The position numbers and the translations under genes were made by a program. DNA of 64,000 nucleotides, from positions 13,755,001 to 13,819,000 of the forward strand of contig OX335658.1 in the NCBI GenBank assembly GCA_946894095.1, in the 5' to 3' direction. Under the pieces are notes generated by a model. The model had not been told where the DNA came from and did not search any database. It saw only the letters and a program-made list of their open reading frames with translations. This DNA is from Incurvaria masculella (taxonomy: Eukaryota > Arthropoda > Insecta > Lepidoptera > Incurvariidae). Shown piece after piece: positions 61,201-63,727 of the stretch. Positions within the stretch are counted from its first letter, which is position 1. Each line of letters opens with the position of its first letter.

Positions 61201-62754
61201 GCCACCTAAGTAGAGATGCGTGATGTGAAAAATGATCATTTTATTATTTCTTTTTTTATAGAAAAAAAAACTGCTATGCCCGTAACTAAAAAATTTAAAA
61301 AAACCGGCCAAGCGCGAGTCGGACTCACGCACGAAGGGTCCCGTATCATCGTACAAGATTTAATTCAAAAAAATCACAATCACAAAGTTTTTTGTTTTTT
61401 TAATTTTACCTATTTGTGGTTACAGCGGCAAAAAAAATACACACTCTGCGAAAATTTAAGCTGTCTAGCTATTATAGTTCATGAGATGCAGCCCTGTGAC
61501 AGACGGACGGACGGACGGATGGACGGACAGCGGAGGCTTAGTAATAGGGTTTTGGGTACGGAACCCTAAAAATAAGAAAACGCGAGCGCAGTGAGCGCGA
61601 AATTTCTCGATAGCAATAAAGCAAATTGAATTTAATTTATGTAATTACAGGGTTCGACACATGGACAGACGAAATATTTTTGCAGGTAAGTGTGGCCATT
61701 TGTAAGGTTTTGACCCATGACACCCTTTGGGAAATGTCACTTTGGTATCGCGATAAGATTTTTTTCTTTCTTTTTAAACAAAACCCCCTACTTGATCTCA
61801 ATTTTTCTGTTTATGATTTCGTCAGCACGAAATAAAATGAATTAGATTTCAAAATGTATCCTCGTTTTAGAAAAAATATCATTTGAAGAAGTTACACTAT
61901 TTACCAAGTTAACTAAGGGCTGATTTTTCAACAGTTTGATTAACGGGCAGATAATTATTCGATGGATCTATTTTCGCTTCTGCTTATTCATCCGATAAAG
62001 TAAGTCCATATGTTTATTAGTAAAATTATAGTCGGATAATATTGCGATAGAATATATTATTCTCCAGCAATAACAATCCGTCTTTTGACAAACGTGAATT
62101 TGTCAGTACTATCTGAGGATTGAAAAATCGGCCTTAAGGATGTTCCGACCCATACAATGTTTTTTTTTACACAGAACGCAAAAAGTATTGCACTTTAAGG
62201 CACGAATTCGTCAAAAATATTCGTAGTTGCAGCGAAAACATATTAACAATTTCAGGTTTAATGGTTTCGTTGTAATTGCCGATTATAAGTTTTACCCCGT
62301 TAGATGGCGCTGTTAAATAAAAATCGTATTTAAATAAATTGTAACAGAACCAATAATCCTGAAATTGTGAAATTGTTTTCGCTGCAAGTAATATGACTAT
62401 ATTAAACTTTTATTATTAGTTCGTGGCTTAAAGCGCAATACTTTTTGCGTTATGTGTGCAAACAACTTTAAATGGGTCGGAACAGCCTTAAGTAATTCAG
62501 GAGATAAGCTCTTCAGGTGACTTTATAGCACGTGTAGGTACAATTTAAAACAGCAACATAAATGTTAGGTGTTTGTTTGACTCTCGGGACTCTTTAGGCG
62601 TGTATCACCGCAAATTTTTTTTCCGTGCACCCTGATAGCGATGTGAGTTTACCCGCGCGTCGGCGGTGAGGTGGGCGGGGGTGCGCGCGGGGTCACGCCT
62701 GCGCACGTCGTGCCCGTGTCTCCGCAGAACGTACGTGTCGGGGAACCCCAGCAC
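9795..62754 (-). CDS. Proprotein convertase, PC1/3-like (furin/kexin subtilisin family), 14 exons, 5' end outside window
   Basis: Secretory-pathway, calcium-dependent serine endoprotease that cleaves prohormones and proproteins after dibasic sites; in this family PC1/3 acts in regulated secretory granules. Fourteen exons were assembled on the minus strand; all introns are GT...AG, every phase matches, and the lengths sum to 2145 nt, i.e. 714 residues plus TAA. Order: prodomain end, RxKR processing sites, subtilisin-like catalytic domain, P domain, about 130-residue polar tail. In the visible protein the catalytic Asp, His, oxyanion Asn and Ser are residues 160, 201, 302 and 375; the gaps 41, 101 and 73 equal those of human furin (153/194/295/368). 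PC1/3 rather than furin or PC2 is inferred from [25 protein letters not shown] residues, the RFGFGVLNA motif and PDHMK after the P domain, with no Cys-rich or transmembrane segment. Signal peptide and first prodomain exon(s) lie beyond 64000. Introns range from 78 bp to 18.1 kb. Confidence 0.96.
10260..11040. other. Intron between array and terminal exon, no feature seen
   Basis: AT-rich intron sequence between the degenerate array edge and the terminal exon acceptor. I see no exon, tandem repeat or recognisable element. Confidence 0.5.
11041..11605 (-). repeat. Degenerate edge copies of the 111-bp array
   Basis: Fragments such as ctgtcgaggtgtcc, cacaagccgcggg and ccccacgtggctaccgagg recur here at roughly unit spacing but with many substitutions and indels. 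Diverged edge copies next to a homogeneous interior are what unequal exchange in a tandem array produces. Confidence 0.8.
11606..15130 (-). repeat. Exon-distal sub-array, open in the P-domain frame
   Basis: About 32 units with variants gggtccg and agatctcccc but no Trp-to-stop change and no 12-bp insertion; the P-domain frame is open from about 15100 to 11600. The agatctcccc variant recurs at about 12025, 12355, 12910, 14130, 14464 and 15020, all near-multiples of 111, so a higher-order pattern exists. A single extra T near 15107 separates this frame from the proximal half. Confidence 0.88.
15131..20342 (-). repeat. Exon-proximal sub-array with 123-bp and stop-bearing units
   Basis: This half is marked by the cgctcgcccc variant, twelve units with a 12-bp duplication (tggacgctcgac, at about 15446, 16457, 17024, 17258, 17492, 17837, 18071, 18527, 18872, 19439, 19673 and 20018) and about 20 units in which the P-domain Trp codon TGG is TAG (plus-strand cgctag or cgctat). 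Distances between insertion units are k x 111 + 12 with k of 2 to 9, so multi-unit blocks were amplified together. Confidence 0.9.
20343..20476 (-). CDS. PC1/3-like exon: central P domain; source of the 111-bp array
   Basis: 134 bp, phase 1 to 0, acceptor gatgtcacag, donor GATAAG/gtacta. It completes Gly, then reads [20 protein letters not shown] and [20 protein letters not shown], ending VQDK. GFxxWxxxSVxTWGExPxGxW is the family's P-domain core. The last 99 bp (33 codons from Asp at 20441) are repeated about 78 times in the following intron, each copy including the first 12 intron bases. The first intronic copy (20231-20341) is identical to the exon over those 99 bp. Splicing at 20343 to the acceptor at 10260 gives [16 protein letters not shown], the correct P-domain length. 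Confidence 0.93.
20477..20900. other. Intron sequence, nothing recognised
   Basis: Upstream of the P-domain exon acceptor; AT-rich, no feature seen. Confidence 0.4.
20901..21172 (+). repeat. Dispersed GGCCAAGTGCGAGTCGG element
   Basis: Full copy from aaccggccaagtgcgggtcg to ttgggtacggaaccct with a short ggac microsatellite. Confidence 0.8.
21511..21672 (-). repeat. MITE with ends GGCCGAGTGCACGAAA / GCAACCGGGGCT
   Basis: Reverse copy: starts agccccggttgcacgaagag and ends ttcgtgcactcggccctaa. The termini are imperfect inverted repeats. Further copies lie at 30156, 30317 and 41787, with a decayed one near 31175. Confidence 0.75.
21926..22080 (-). CDS. PC1/3-like exon: first P-domain strands
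   Basis: 155 bp, phase 2 to 1, acceptor gtgttgccag, donor CCACAAG/gtatgg. Reads [20 protein letters not shown] then [20 protein letters not shown] and [11 protein letters not shown]. VEYLEHxEL and YSRRG are P-domain hallmarks. The usual RRGDL motif is RRGAL here, with the Asp lost. The acceptor 51 codons upstream keeps frame and homology; a pyrimidine tract at 22027-22040 lacks an AG and was not used. Confidence 0.92.
22200..22340 (+). repeat. Dispersed repeat shared with 42955-43080
   Basis: Both contain aaagtgaaacgctttcg, tgacgtcatcaaaca and attagaaagggacaat. Class unknown. Confidence 0.55.
22761..22883 (-). CDS. PC1/3-like exon: catalytic-to-P-domain junction
   Basis: 123 bp, phase 2 to 2, acceptor atgattgcag, donor TTGCC/gtgagt. 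Reads [20 protein letters not shown] then [13 protein letters not shown]. The FGFGxLNA motif closes the catalytic domain and NWTTVP opens the P domain. Confidence 0.95.
22884..23740. other. Intron sequence, nothing recognised
   Basis: Includes a GC-richer patch at 23120-23330 with no coding homology that I recognise. Confidence 0.4.
23741..24109. mobile_element. Foldback MITE with TTAA target sites
   Basis: Two arms (about 23741-23872 and 23968-24109) are imperfect inverted copies; gtgtctgcatgc pairs with gcatgcagacac and tagtttactaat with attagtaaacta. TTAA flanks both ends (23737-23740, 24110-24113), as for piggyBac-type MITEs. Confidence 0.7.
24749..24841 (-). CDS. PC1/3-like exon: [15 protein letters not shown]
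   Basis: 93 bp, phase 2 to 2, acceptor gtatgttcag, donor AACAG/gtacga. Reads [17 protein letters not shown] then [13 protein letters not shown], matching the family's NPxLTWRDMQHLVVWTSE helix at the end of the catalytic domain. Confidence 0.96.
25053..25153 (-). CDS. PC1/3-like exon: catalytic Ser
   Basis: 101 bp, phase 0 to 2, acceptor gagtatttacag, donor GCAAA/gtgagt. Reads [20 protein letters not shown] then [13 protein letters not shown]. The Ser of [13 protein letters not shown] is the nucleophile (residue 375). It is separated from the previous exon by only 78 bp. Confidence 0.97.
25232..25364 (-). CDS. PC1/3-like exon: [12 protein letters not shown] region
   Basis: 133 bp, phase 2 to 0, acceptor aatgtaccag, donor AAGATC/gtaaga. 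The first base completes the Gly codon of CNCDG, then [36 protein letters not shown] and GDQKI follow, all family-typical core strands. The chosen acceptor is the only nearby AG that keeps both phase and homology. Confidence 0.95.
25968..26205. repeat. Diverged copy of the hairpin element at 46913
   Basis: Shares tctgtggttttacttcttca, acttccgatttgtatgaaaa and cggactcgcaaatgttagtt with the spacer and arm of the hairpin element. Confidence 0.6.
27065..27144 (-). CDS. PC1/3-like exon: oxyanion-hole Asn
   Basis: Eighty bp, phase 0 to 2, acceptor tgtatgtttcag, donor GATGG/gtaacc. Reads [19 protein letters not shown] then YDNCNCDG. The Asn of GNGG is the oxyanion-hole residue (302). The usual WASGNGG is WANGNGG here, a Ser-to-Asn change next to the active site; the functional residue itself is intact. 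Confidence 0.95.
27751..27794. repeat. Perfect 44-bp palindrome
   Basis: ccggtgactaacctgagtca continues into its exact reverse complement, centred on CCGG. A related caccggtgactcataggt motif occurs at 43098. Probably the terminus of a MITE. Confidence 0.85.
28292..28410 (-). CDS. PC1/3-like exon: [20 protein letters not shown] region
   Basis: 119 bp, phase 1 to 0, acceptor ggttgccccacag, donor ACAAAA/gtatgc. It carries [20 protein letters not shown] followed by [14 protein letters not shown]. This stretch is the strongest pointer to the PC1/3 subfamily: NDDG and VEGPGRLAQ are remembered as PC1/3-type, whereas furin-type enzymes usually have EDDGKTVDGP and PC2 has TDNGKTVDGP. Confidence 0.97.
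29525..29697. mobile_element. 173-bp MITE with 22-bp perfect TIRs
   Basis: Left end tgcgattcaaataagaatag at 29525 is matched by its reverse complement ending at 29697. The interior is noncoding. Confidence 0.8.
29792..29898 (+). repeat. GTATTCAGAGTG palindromic MITE, copy 1
   Basis: Family of about 110 bp with ends gtattcagagtg/cactctgaatac and a core of gggattagcaccggacta. This copy has diverged ends. Confidence 0.7.
30156..30318 (+). repeat. MITE GGCCGAGTGCACGAAA family, first of two in tandem
   Basis: Forward copy; abuts the next copy head to tail, sharing the taag junction. Confidence 0.75.
30317..30473 (+). repeat. MITE GGCCGAGTGCACGAAA family, second of two in tandem
   Basis: Forward copy ending gtgcaaccggggctaag; close to the copy at 30156, suggesting tandem duplication or repeated insertion at the same site. 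Confidence 0.75.
30782..30891 (+). repeat. GTATTCAGAGTG palindromic MITE, copy 2
   Basis: Forward copy; lies 18 bp from an inverted copy, so the pair can form a larger hairpin. Confidence 0.75.
30910..31024 (-). repeat. GTATTCAGAGTG palindromic MITE, copy 3
   Basis: Inverted relative to copy 2. Confidence 0.75.
31292..32130. other. Intron sequence, nothing recognised
   Basis: No exon or repeat family supported. Confidence 0.35.
32131..32176. repeat. Short hairpin, 15-bp arms
   Basis: caactgacctaaact at 32131 pairs with agtttaggtcagttg ending at 32176. Confidence 0.7.
32199..32702 (-). repeat. Copy of the GGTGGCCCAACCCG MITE family, reverse
   Basis: Reverse complement shares tcgatcaaataaagct-like and attttgtagttttatc-like blocks and the cgcgggcacgtcacaaaacc start of the family. 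Confidence 0.6.
33840..33896 (-). repeat. ACCGACTTCAAAAAAGGAGG dispersed motif
   Basis: ttgaagtcggttaaa preceded by gaacctcctccttt and ttccgacgaattg; a forward copy is at 39689-39735. Common in insect genomes near LINE ends. Confidence 0.5.
34063..34147. repeat. 85-bp hairpin MITE
   Basis: Thirty-three-bp arms: cagtgcgattacgaagcgca at the left and its near-perfect reverse complement ending at 34147, with a loop of about 19 bp. Confidence 0.75.
34190..34588 (-). mobile_element. Non-autonomous Helitron (A/T insertion, CTAG end)
   Basis: On the minus strand it runs from TCTATATACTAATAATAAAT at 34588 to CTAG at 34190, preceded by the hairpin cccgagctgagccggg. The flanking bases are A and T, as in Helitron insertion. 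Confidence 0.75.
34592..37281 (-). mobile_element. Non-autonomous Helitron, interrupted by a second Helitron
   Basis: Minus-strand 3' end is hairpin gcccgtgcaaagccgggacg plus ggCTAG at 34592. The 5' end, TCTATACTTCTATACT, is found at 37281, separated from the body by the nested element at 35937-37253. Own sequence is 34592-35936 plus 37254-37281. No Rep/helicase coding. Confidence 0.75.
35937..37253 (-). mobile_element. Nested Helitron, about 1.3 kb
   Basis: Nearly the same sequence as its host element along its whole length. CTAG at 35937-35940 with the same GC hairpin, and TCTATACTTCTATACTATTA at the other end. It inserted within the last 30 bp of the older copy's 5' terminus. Confidence 0.75.
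37583..37663 (-). repeat. tRNA-Leu-like sequence, probably SINE-derived
   Basis: Minus strand has tggcgaaattggtagacgca (A box) and ggttcgggtcc (B box) about 50 bp apart. The acceptor ends do not pair convincingly. Confidence 0.5.
37729..38900 (-). mobile_element. Non-autonomous Helitron with CCAT microsatellite
   Basis: Minus-strand 5' end TCTAATCTAATAAATATTAT at 38900, 3' hairpin cccgagcggagccggg and CTAG at 37729; flanks are A and T. The interior holds a C-rich tract at 38582-38632 and (CCAT)n at 38794-38860. Confidence 0.72.
39455..39572 (-). CDS. PC1/3-like exon: catalytic core strand after the His
   Basis: 118 bp, phase 0 to 1, acceptor ttaaattacag, donor GCGTTGG/gtacgt. Reads [18 protein letters not shown] then [18 protein letters not shown]. 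The split glycine codon at its 3' end is completed by the next exon to give ALGF, matching the family's (S/A)[17 protein letters not shown] region. Confidence 0.96.
39784..39880 (+). repeat. GTATTCAGAGTG palindromic MITE, copy 4
   Basis: Shortened copy with both ends intact. Confidence 0.75.
40120..40410 (+). mobile_element. SINE body (7059 family) with A-rich tail
   Basis: Best forward copy: gctgctccatggttcgtaat, ttggtaccatcgcattggat, and tccatgtcaggttgcataaa at the tail. It lies in the intron between the His exon and the next exon. Confidence 0.7.
40546..40647 (-). CDS. PC1/3-like exon: catalytic His
   Basis: Thirty-four codons, phase 0 to 0, acceptor caaacccacacag, donor GGAGAG/gtaatg. 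Reads [18 protein letters not shown], an acidic calcium-site-like segment, then [10 protein letters not shown] with the catalytic His (residue 201). It joins [13 protein letters not shown] of the next exon. No in-frame ATG-initiated ORF marks it, so automated ORF calling misses it. Confidence 0.96.
40780..41500. mobile_element. Foldback element near the His exon
   Basis: Long imperfect inverted arms: aaaccatgcgcaacgtataa (about 40878) pairs with ttttatacgatatgcatggt (about 41411), and cgtataaaagtcacaact (about 40972) with cgttgtgacttttatacg (about 41321). No coding content. It begins about 130 bp upstream of the His exon acceptor. Confidence 0.65.
41787..41914 (+). repeat. MITE GGCCGAGTGCACGAAA family, internally shortened
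   Basis: Ends ggccgagtgcacgaaaggac and gtgcaaccggggctaag are present; the centre is deleted. Confidence 0.72.
42747..42854 (+). repeat. GTATTCAGAGTG palindromic MITE, copy 5
   Basis: Full-length forward copy. Confidence 0.78.
42955..43080 (+). repeat. Dispersed repeat shared with 22200-22340
   Basis: Shares agtgaaacgctttcg, tgacgtcatcaaaca and attagaaagggacaat. Confidence 0.55.
43270..43350 (-). repeat. Interstitial TTAGG-type telomere-like repeats
   Basis: Runs of acctaacctaacc, i.e. (CCTAA)n on the plus strand, with degenerate units between. TTAGG is the ancestral insect telomere repeat. Confidence 0.75.
43378..43490 (+). repeat. Short degenerate minisatellite TTGGCGATGCATATG
   Basis: About seven partial units of ggcgatgcatatgt or ggcgacgcatctgc, 15 to 30 bp apart. 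Confidence 0.7.
43744..43864 (-). repeat. GTATTCAGAGTG palindromic MITE, copy 6
   Basis: Reverse, diverged left end. Confidence 0.7.
44437..44516 (+). repeat. Short dispersed GC-rich motif
   Basis: gatcgtgggcaatgttacgc then agtcggccactcggctacta and gggaaacat. Related copies at about 43560, 45205 and 54020. Class unknown. Confidence 0.5.
44659..44766 (-). repeat. GTATTCAGAGTG palindromic MITE, copy 7
   Basis: Full-length reverse copy, followed by a rearranged partial copy to about 44900. Confidence 0.75.
45260..46177. other. Intron sequence, nothing recognised
   Basis: AT-rich; no exon or repeat supported. Confidence 0.35.
46178..46452 (-). repeat. Dispersed GGCCAAGTGCGAGTCGG element, reverse copy
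   Basis: From agggttccgtacccaaaggg to cgactcgcacttggccggtt. Confidence 0.82.
46616..48669. mobile_element. 2.05-kb element with about 64-bp TIRs, containing a nested hairpin element
   Basis: Left TIR agcaggtctattcctggcat (46616-46680) and right TIR ending gccaggaatagacctgct (48606-48669) are near-perfect inverted repeats. A short relative with the same TIRs is at 63728-63961, so the extra length here is inserted sequence, including the hairpin at 46913-47493. No coding region seen. Confidence 0.7.
46913..47493. repeat. Perfect 216-bp inverted repeat with 149-bp spacer
   Basis: Arms 46913-47128 and 47278-47493 appear identical as reverse complements, from gagccggtagtctaagttgt to its complement ending accggctc. 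The spacer begins with a smaller palindrome (actgcccactc/gagtgggcagt). Confidence 0.88.
48742..49650 (-). repeat. BEL/Pao 3' LTR
   Basis: 909 bp, starts TG and ends CA. The only difference I see from the other LTR is G at 48762 versus A at 52640, so the insertion is recent. Confidence 0.95.
49623..50153 (-). pseudogene. BEL/Pao Pol C-terminal remnant (DUF5641-like)
   Basis: In a different frame from Gag: [51 protein letters not shown] and RIKAVHPG match the domain after the integrase core of BEL/Pao polyproteins (basic, nucleic-acid binding). It follows Gag-protease directly, so about 3 kb of Pol has been deleted between them. The stop lies inside the 3' LTR. The frame could still be reached by frameshifting, but no slippery site was identified. 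Confidence 0.82.
49633..52596 (-). CDS. BEL/Pao Gag-protease polyprotein, C terminus frame-disrupted
   Basis: ORF of 987 codons starting 24 bp inside the 5' LTR. Visible parts: Ala/Pro-rich N terminus (30-75), charged coiled-coil-like stretch (126-168), DUF1759-type Gag core (about 315-495), two zinc knuckles (CPTC...H...C at 532-544 and CFRC...H...C at 565-578), retropepsin-like protease with LLDEGST at 644-650, and GWVLHG at 778-783, which in BEL/Pao elements leads into reverse transcriptase. After about residue 820 the frame changes to Arg-rich out-of-frame translation, so the real product ends near 50130. Gag packages element RNA; protease cleaves the polyprotein. Complete Gag and protease suggest packaging in trans by full-length relatives. 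Confidence 0.9.
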   Translation of the reverse strand: MPVTRSQKNSERATSARLQEAVPVSGATEPALASTSAPAAAAPTAAPAPVPVPAAAAAAPVLAPGAAPALASASEQDTSPDTGTRTTQTTHTWTHGTTEAPTDASTVHKMAPAARAPPIERSVRSSASKKRQKKLALEEKLRLAEIALLKTQLARMEEDTDSDEEDDVPGKEERVTSWLRTQSEHRRERSPPSPQPSRRATPAPPVAETPHPRTPNKHRRERSVTSSQRTLRATPAPPVGEVLCQPSRLDVPPPPQPPLPRLPALHPEPSSPPVGRDPSLRGPNAGTTHREPAAHSQMGQGVITIDTLAAALAQNQRKCAPKYIQQLPNYSGAPGDWLQFKRAFQETECHFSRLENVARIRHALEGKAKEAAQSLMLSTPDPSDVIAELERRFGRPQFLVLNEVEKLKRLPRLRDTAKELCVFAGQVSSAVATIRALNKPQHLHNPDLVRIVLEKLTTTLRYRWYDYATAYKDERPELQKIAGFLNVEADKCGNYIEPDFSEISSTGARQKDRPEQRPHKFFGTDYTEKPQCPTCEGEHHLLVCPKFLAADVDDRWDLAKTTRTCFRCLKSRHRHWSCTARVCGVGECQESHHRLLHTDRQKKETETETVSTTVTAAGRTSRALLKIIPVTLTGPKGKINTFALLDEGSTVTMIDQSVASKIGAKGVPDPLQVLGIGGITVNMEASRRVDLQIRGKHASVEYELRGARTIKQLKFPPQSITGGSIRDCEHLANLSSVLTYTDATPKLLIGQDNWQLIVSRKLRCGRGDQPVASLTQLGWVLHGCRNSATAAVGFCSHIAEDMEPKLNKDAEGARSDIDDTAGRRRKQDEPLPAHPHRRRGTRRRRHTDVRPHPDGRSKQHVAARELQRRRHRGEGTLATDAGAGERLLETLGTGVPPPAAAPAGATRKRRAPRHRRRRDRHRPASPTDHLATRTDQGRAPGPRRRHQNHGHPSGGEQSDEGANEEDHRPARNRSWRAATAGECSGRR
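49651..49660 (-). other. Polypurine tract of BEL/Pao element
   Basis: Minus strand GGCGGGAGAA directly precedes the 3' LTR. Confidence 0.7.
52602..52618 (-). other. Primer binding site of BEL/Pao element
   Basis: Plus strand reads tccggctcgaaggacca, ending in CCA one base from the LTR, i.e. identical to a tRNA 3' end; the minus strand (TGGTCC...) is complementary to it. The tRNA is not identified. Confidence 0.8.
52620..53528 (-). repeat. BEL/Pao 5' LTR
   Basis: 909 bp copy, offset 3878 bp from the other LTR; expected to hold the promoter for minus-strand transcription. Confidence 0.95.
54092..54645 (+). mobile_element. MITE with ends GGTGGCCCAACCCG / GGGCCACC
   Basis: Starts aaggtggcccaacccggcgg and ends gcgggatgggccaccttaa. 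Nearly the same along its length as the copy at 57507. Confidence 0.8.
54748..54864 (+). repeat. GTATTCAGAGTG palindromic MITE, copy 8
   Basis: Forward copy with a small central insertion. Confidence 0.72.
54865..55935. other. Intron sequence, no feature assigned
   Basis: A 119-codon plus-strand ORF at 55346-55705 lacks recognisable domains and overlaps short dispersed motifs. Confidence 0.35.
55936..56035 (+). repeat. LINE 3' tail with ATT microsatellite
   Basis: ctaccttttgtacaatttta, then cgtgcaataaatg followed by (ATT)n, typical of insect non-LTR element 3' ends. Confidence 0.6.
56036..56575 (+). pseudogene. LINE reverse transcriptase fragment (YADD)
   Basis: Reads [13 protein letters not shown], stop, GNTWDEVY, then in shifted frames [40 protein letters not shown] and [12 protein letters not shown]. 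The YADD box and following segments are those of jockey/CR1-like non-LTR reverse transcriptases. Several stops and frameshifts; dead. Confidence 0.8.
56608..56817 (-). repeat. Dispersed GGCCAAGTGCGAGTCGG element, reverse, shortened
   Basis: From agggttccgtacacaaaggg to gaccttggccggttttt; lacks the central part. Confidence 0.8.
57112..57240 (+). repeat. LINE 3' tail fragment
   Basis: ggttgactggaagaaatcac, taagtgccgcctttgtgc and gcacaataaagaatttc, a 3' end common in lepidopteran LINEs. Confidence 0.6.
57507..58048 (+). mobile_element. MITE with ends GGTGGCCCAACCCG and TTAA target sites
   Basis: Terminal ggtggcccaacccg and cgggttgggccacc are inverted repeats, flanked by TTAA at 57503-57506 and 58049-58052. 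542 bp, noncoding. Confidence 0.82.
58773..58919 (-). CDS. PC1/3-like exon: catalytic Asp
   Basis: Forty-nine codons, phase 0 to 0, acceptor gtcttgtcttccag, donor AACTAC/gtgagt. Starts [20 protein letters not shown] and carries ITVLDDGLE; the first Asp of DDG is the catalytic Asp (residue 160 of the visible protein). Ends SDLRDNY, joining DPAISWD of the next exon across an 18.1-kb intron. Confidence 0.97.
59235..59341 (+). repeat. GTATTCAGAGTG palindromic MITE, copy 9
   Basis: Full-length forward copy in the 669-bp intron between the Asp exon and the prodomain exon. Confidence 0.78.
59408..59540. repeat. Fragment of the 46913 hairpin-element family
   Basis: gacagcttgaagaagtaaaa, cgaagttacgtaaacgccaa and tagactaccggctc match that family. 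Confidence 0.6.
59589..59861 (-). CDS. PC1/3-like exon: prodomain end, cleavage sites and start of catalytic domain
   Basis: Ninety-one codons, phase 0 to 0, acceptor ttcattcgacag, donor TATCTT/gtaagt. It begins [15 protein letters not shown] and ends [12 protein letters not shown], the family's prodomain-to-catalytic junction. Three furin-type basic sites are visible: KTRVKR, LSRVKR and NREKR. The NREKR site directly precedes the mature domain and is the likely primary autoprocessing site. About 60 residues separate the first and last sites, much longer than the usual linker, so this is a lineage-specific insertion rich in Ser, Glu and Arg. Confidence 0.96.
59906..61184 (+). mobile_element. 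Complete mariner transposon
   Basis: 1279 bp. Left TIR ggtcggggaaaaagtctttt at 59906, right TIR complementary (aactttttccccaacc) ending at 61184; TA target sites at 59904-59905 and 61185-61186. Contains an intact transposase. Its left end is 44 bp upstream of the acceptor of the prodomain exon at 59861, on the opposite strand to the gene. Confidence 0.95.
60085..61110 (+). CDS. Mariner transposase, intact, 341 aa
   Basis: Cut-and-paste transposase of the Tc1/mariner superfamily that binds its TIRs and inserts at TA. Two helix-turn-helix regions at the N terminus (about 1-110), then WVPHEL (116-121), GDEKW with catalytic Asp153, HHDNARPH with Asp245, and YSPDLAPSD with Asp280. The last two are separated by exactly 34 residues, the mariner D34D signature. 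Length is the usual 340-350 aa and there is no frameshift or stop, so it may be active. Wording such as [13 protein letters not shown] and RWQK looks closest to the cecropia-type mariners, but the subfamily is an inference. The start is the first ATG, 15 bp after cgtactgtcaaa in the 5' UTR. Confidence 0.96.
   Translation: MSESNKEIRYILKFYYKKGKNATQAAKKICDVYGPSAVSVRVAQIWFKRFQSGNFDFKDARRSGRPITDKMDAIFEKVEQDRHISSYDVAEELGIDHKTVLAHLKKTGYTKKLDIWVPHELTERNLMNRVVICDSLLRRNETEPFLKKLITGDEKWITYDKNVRKRSWSKAGQASQTVAKPGLTRNKCMLCVWWDWKGIIHYELLPPGRPIDSELYCEQLMRLKQEVERKRPELINRRGVVFHHDNARPHTSLATQQKLREFGWEVLMHPPYSPDLAPSDFHLFRSLQNSLGSVRLTSREDCQNHLSRYIDQKSQYFYSNGIMSLPTRWQKVIEQNGTYIL
61301..61568 (+). repeat. Dispersed GGCCAAGTGCGAGTCGG element
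   Basis: From aaaccggccaagcgcgagtc to ttgggtacggaaccct with (ggac)n. Confidence 0.8.
61916..62135. mobile_element. MITE with ends AGGGCTGATTTTTCAA
   Basis: agggctgatttttcaa at 61916 pairs with ttgaaaaatcggcctt ending at 62135; 220 bp, noncoding. Confidence 0.7.
62138..62487. mobile_element. Foldback MITE with TTAA target sites
   Basis: ggatgttccgaccca... pairs with ...tgggtcggaacagcc; inner arms gcaaaaagtattgc and gcaatactttttgcgt also pair. TTAA at 62134-62137 and 62488-62491. Confidence 0.75.
62653..62754 (-). CDS. PC1/3-like exon: C-terminal half of prodomain
   Basis: Thirty-four codons, phase 0 to 0. Acceptor tttgccgcag and donor GCGCGG/gtaaac flank it. It reads [14 protein letters not shown] and ends in LTADAR, which joins VKWADQ of the next exon to give the prodomain signature DxRVxWAxQ. 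GC-rich in AT-rich surroundings, as are most exons of this gene. It is the most 5' exon visible; a phase-0 exon with the signal peptide must lie beyond 64000. Confidence 0.93.
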
Positions 62755-62862
62755 CTGCGGCAAACATCCGTTTATAGCCATAGATCTCAATATTTCTCCA
62801 TAGCCACGGCTCAATTCAAGTCAATTAAACCAGTAACTATTGTGAATCTACTAGCCCTAGTC

Positions 62863-63235
62863 TAGGGTTGCCATCCGTCCGGGTTTCCCCGGATTTGTCC
62901 TAGTTTAGAGGGCATCCGGGGAGCGTCCAGACGGGGCTTCATTTATAGTCCGGGTTTATAAATTCTAACTGATTTGTAAAACAATTTATAACAAACTATA
63001 ATAATATTCTGTTTTATTAGGTAAGTACATTTAAAATGATGATAAAAGATCACTAAATTTAATTTTAAGATCTGAAAATAAATAAAAAGGTGATTAACAA
63101 TATTTTCAACTATTTTTTACTACACCTGAAAAAAAACCTGTTGACATGTCCGGGTTCTGGGCTCTAAAATCCGGGGTTTCCACGCGTATTTTCACGTCTT
63201 GTCCTGGATGCCAAATTTTAGAGATGGCAACCCTA
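62863..63235. mobile_element. hAT-type MITE, 373 bp
   Basis: 13-bp TIRs TAGGGTTGCCATC / GATGGCAACCCTA and an exact 8-bp target-site duplication ccctagtc (62855-62862, 63236-63243). It inserted about 100 bp upstream of the first visible exon's acceptor. Confidence 0.88.
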
Positions 63236-63332
63236 CCCTAGTCCGACTTGTCACCTTTCCGACTTGTCACCCTCGTCCGACACAATGCCGGATTATGTAT
63301 GGAAGGTGGTGCCTTTATTTATTCGCGCGGCC

Positions 63333-63590
63333 ATAAACCAAATTTAGTTATTTTGGTAAGAATAATGTTACAAACAAAATTTGTTAAGACATTTTTATGC
63401 CTAAATGCAGTCCAAATTGAGTTATAAGGGTCAGAAGTTCCAATAGATCAATACGAAAAAAAAACAAATAAAATTTACAACCCTTATAACTTTATGTGGA
63501 CTGAGTTCAAGCATAAACATGTCATTACAAATTTTGTTTGTAACAATATTCTTAACAAAAATAACTAAGTTCGGTTGAAGGCGGCGGAAA
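63333..63590. repeat. Foldback repeat
   Basis: aagaataatgttacaaacaa at the left pairs with ttgtttgtaacaatattctt at the right, and gagttataagggt with acccttataactt. Confidence 0.65.
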
Positions 63591-63727
63591 CAAAAAAAAA
63601 AACCTGATAAAAGGCACCAATTTTAGGCAAGGTCAACGCAAAAACGATCGACTGACGTTTCCAAATGTATGGGGAAATTTAAGAGCGCGCGCATAAAACC
63701 GGACGTGCGGAATGTCTGCCTACGGCC

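Noticed and set aside
21926..62754. Identification as furin (Fur1/Fur2) or PC2
   Set aside because: No Cys-rich region or transmembrane segment follows the P domain, the oxyanion residue is Asn rather than the Asp of PC2, and subfamily residues favour PC1/3. Phylogeny was not run, so this remains a judgement.
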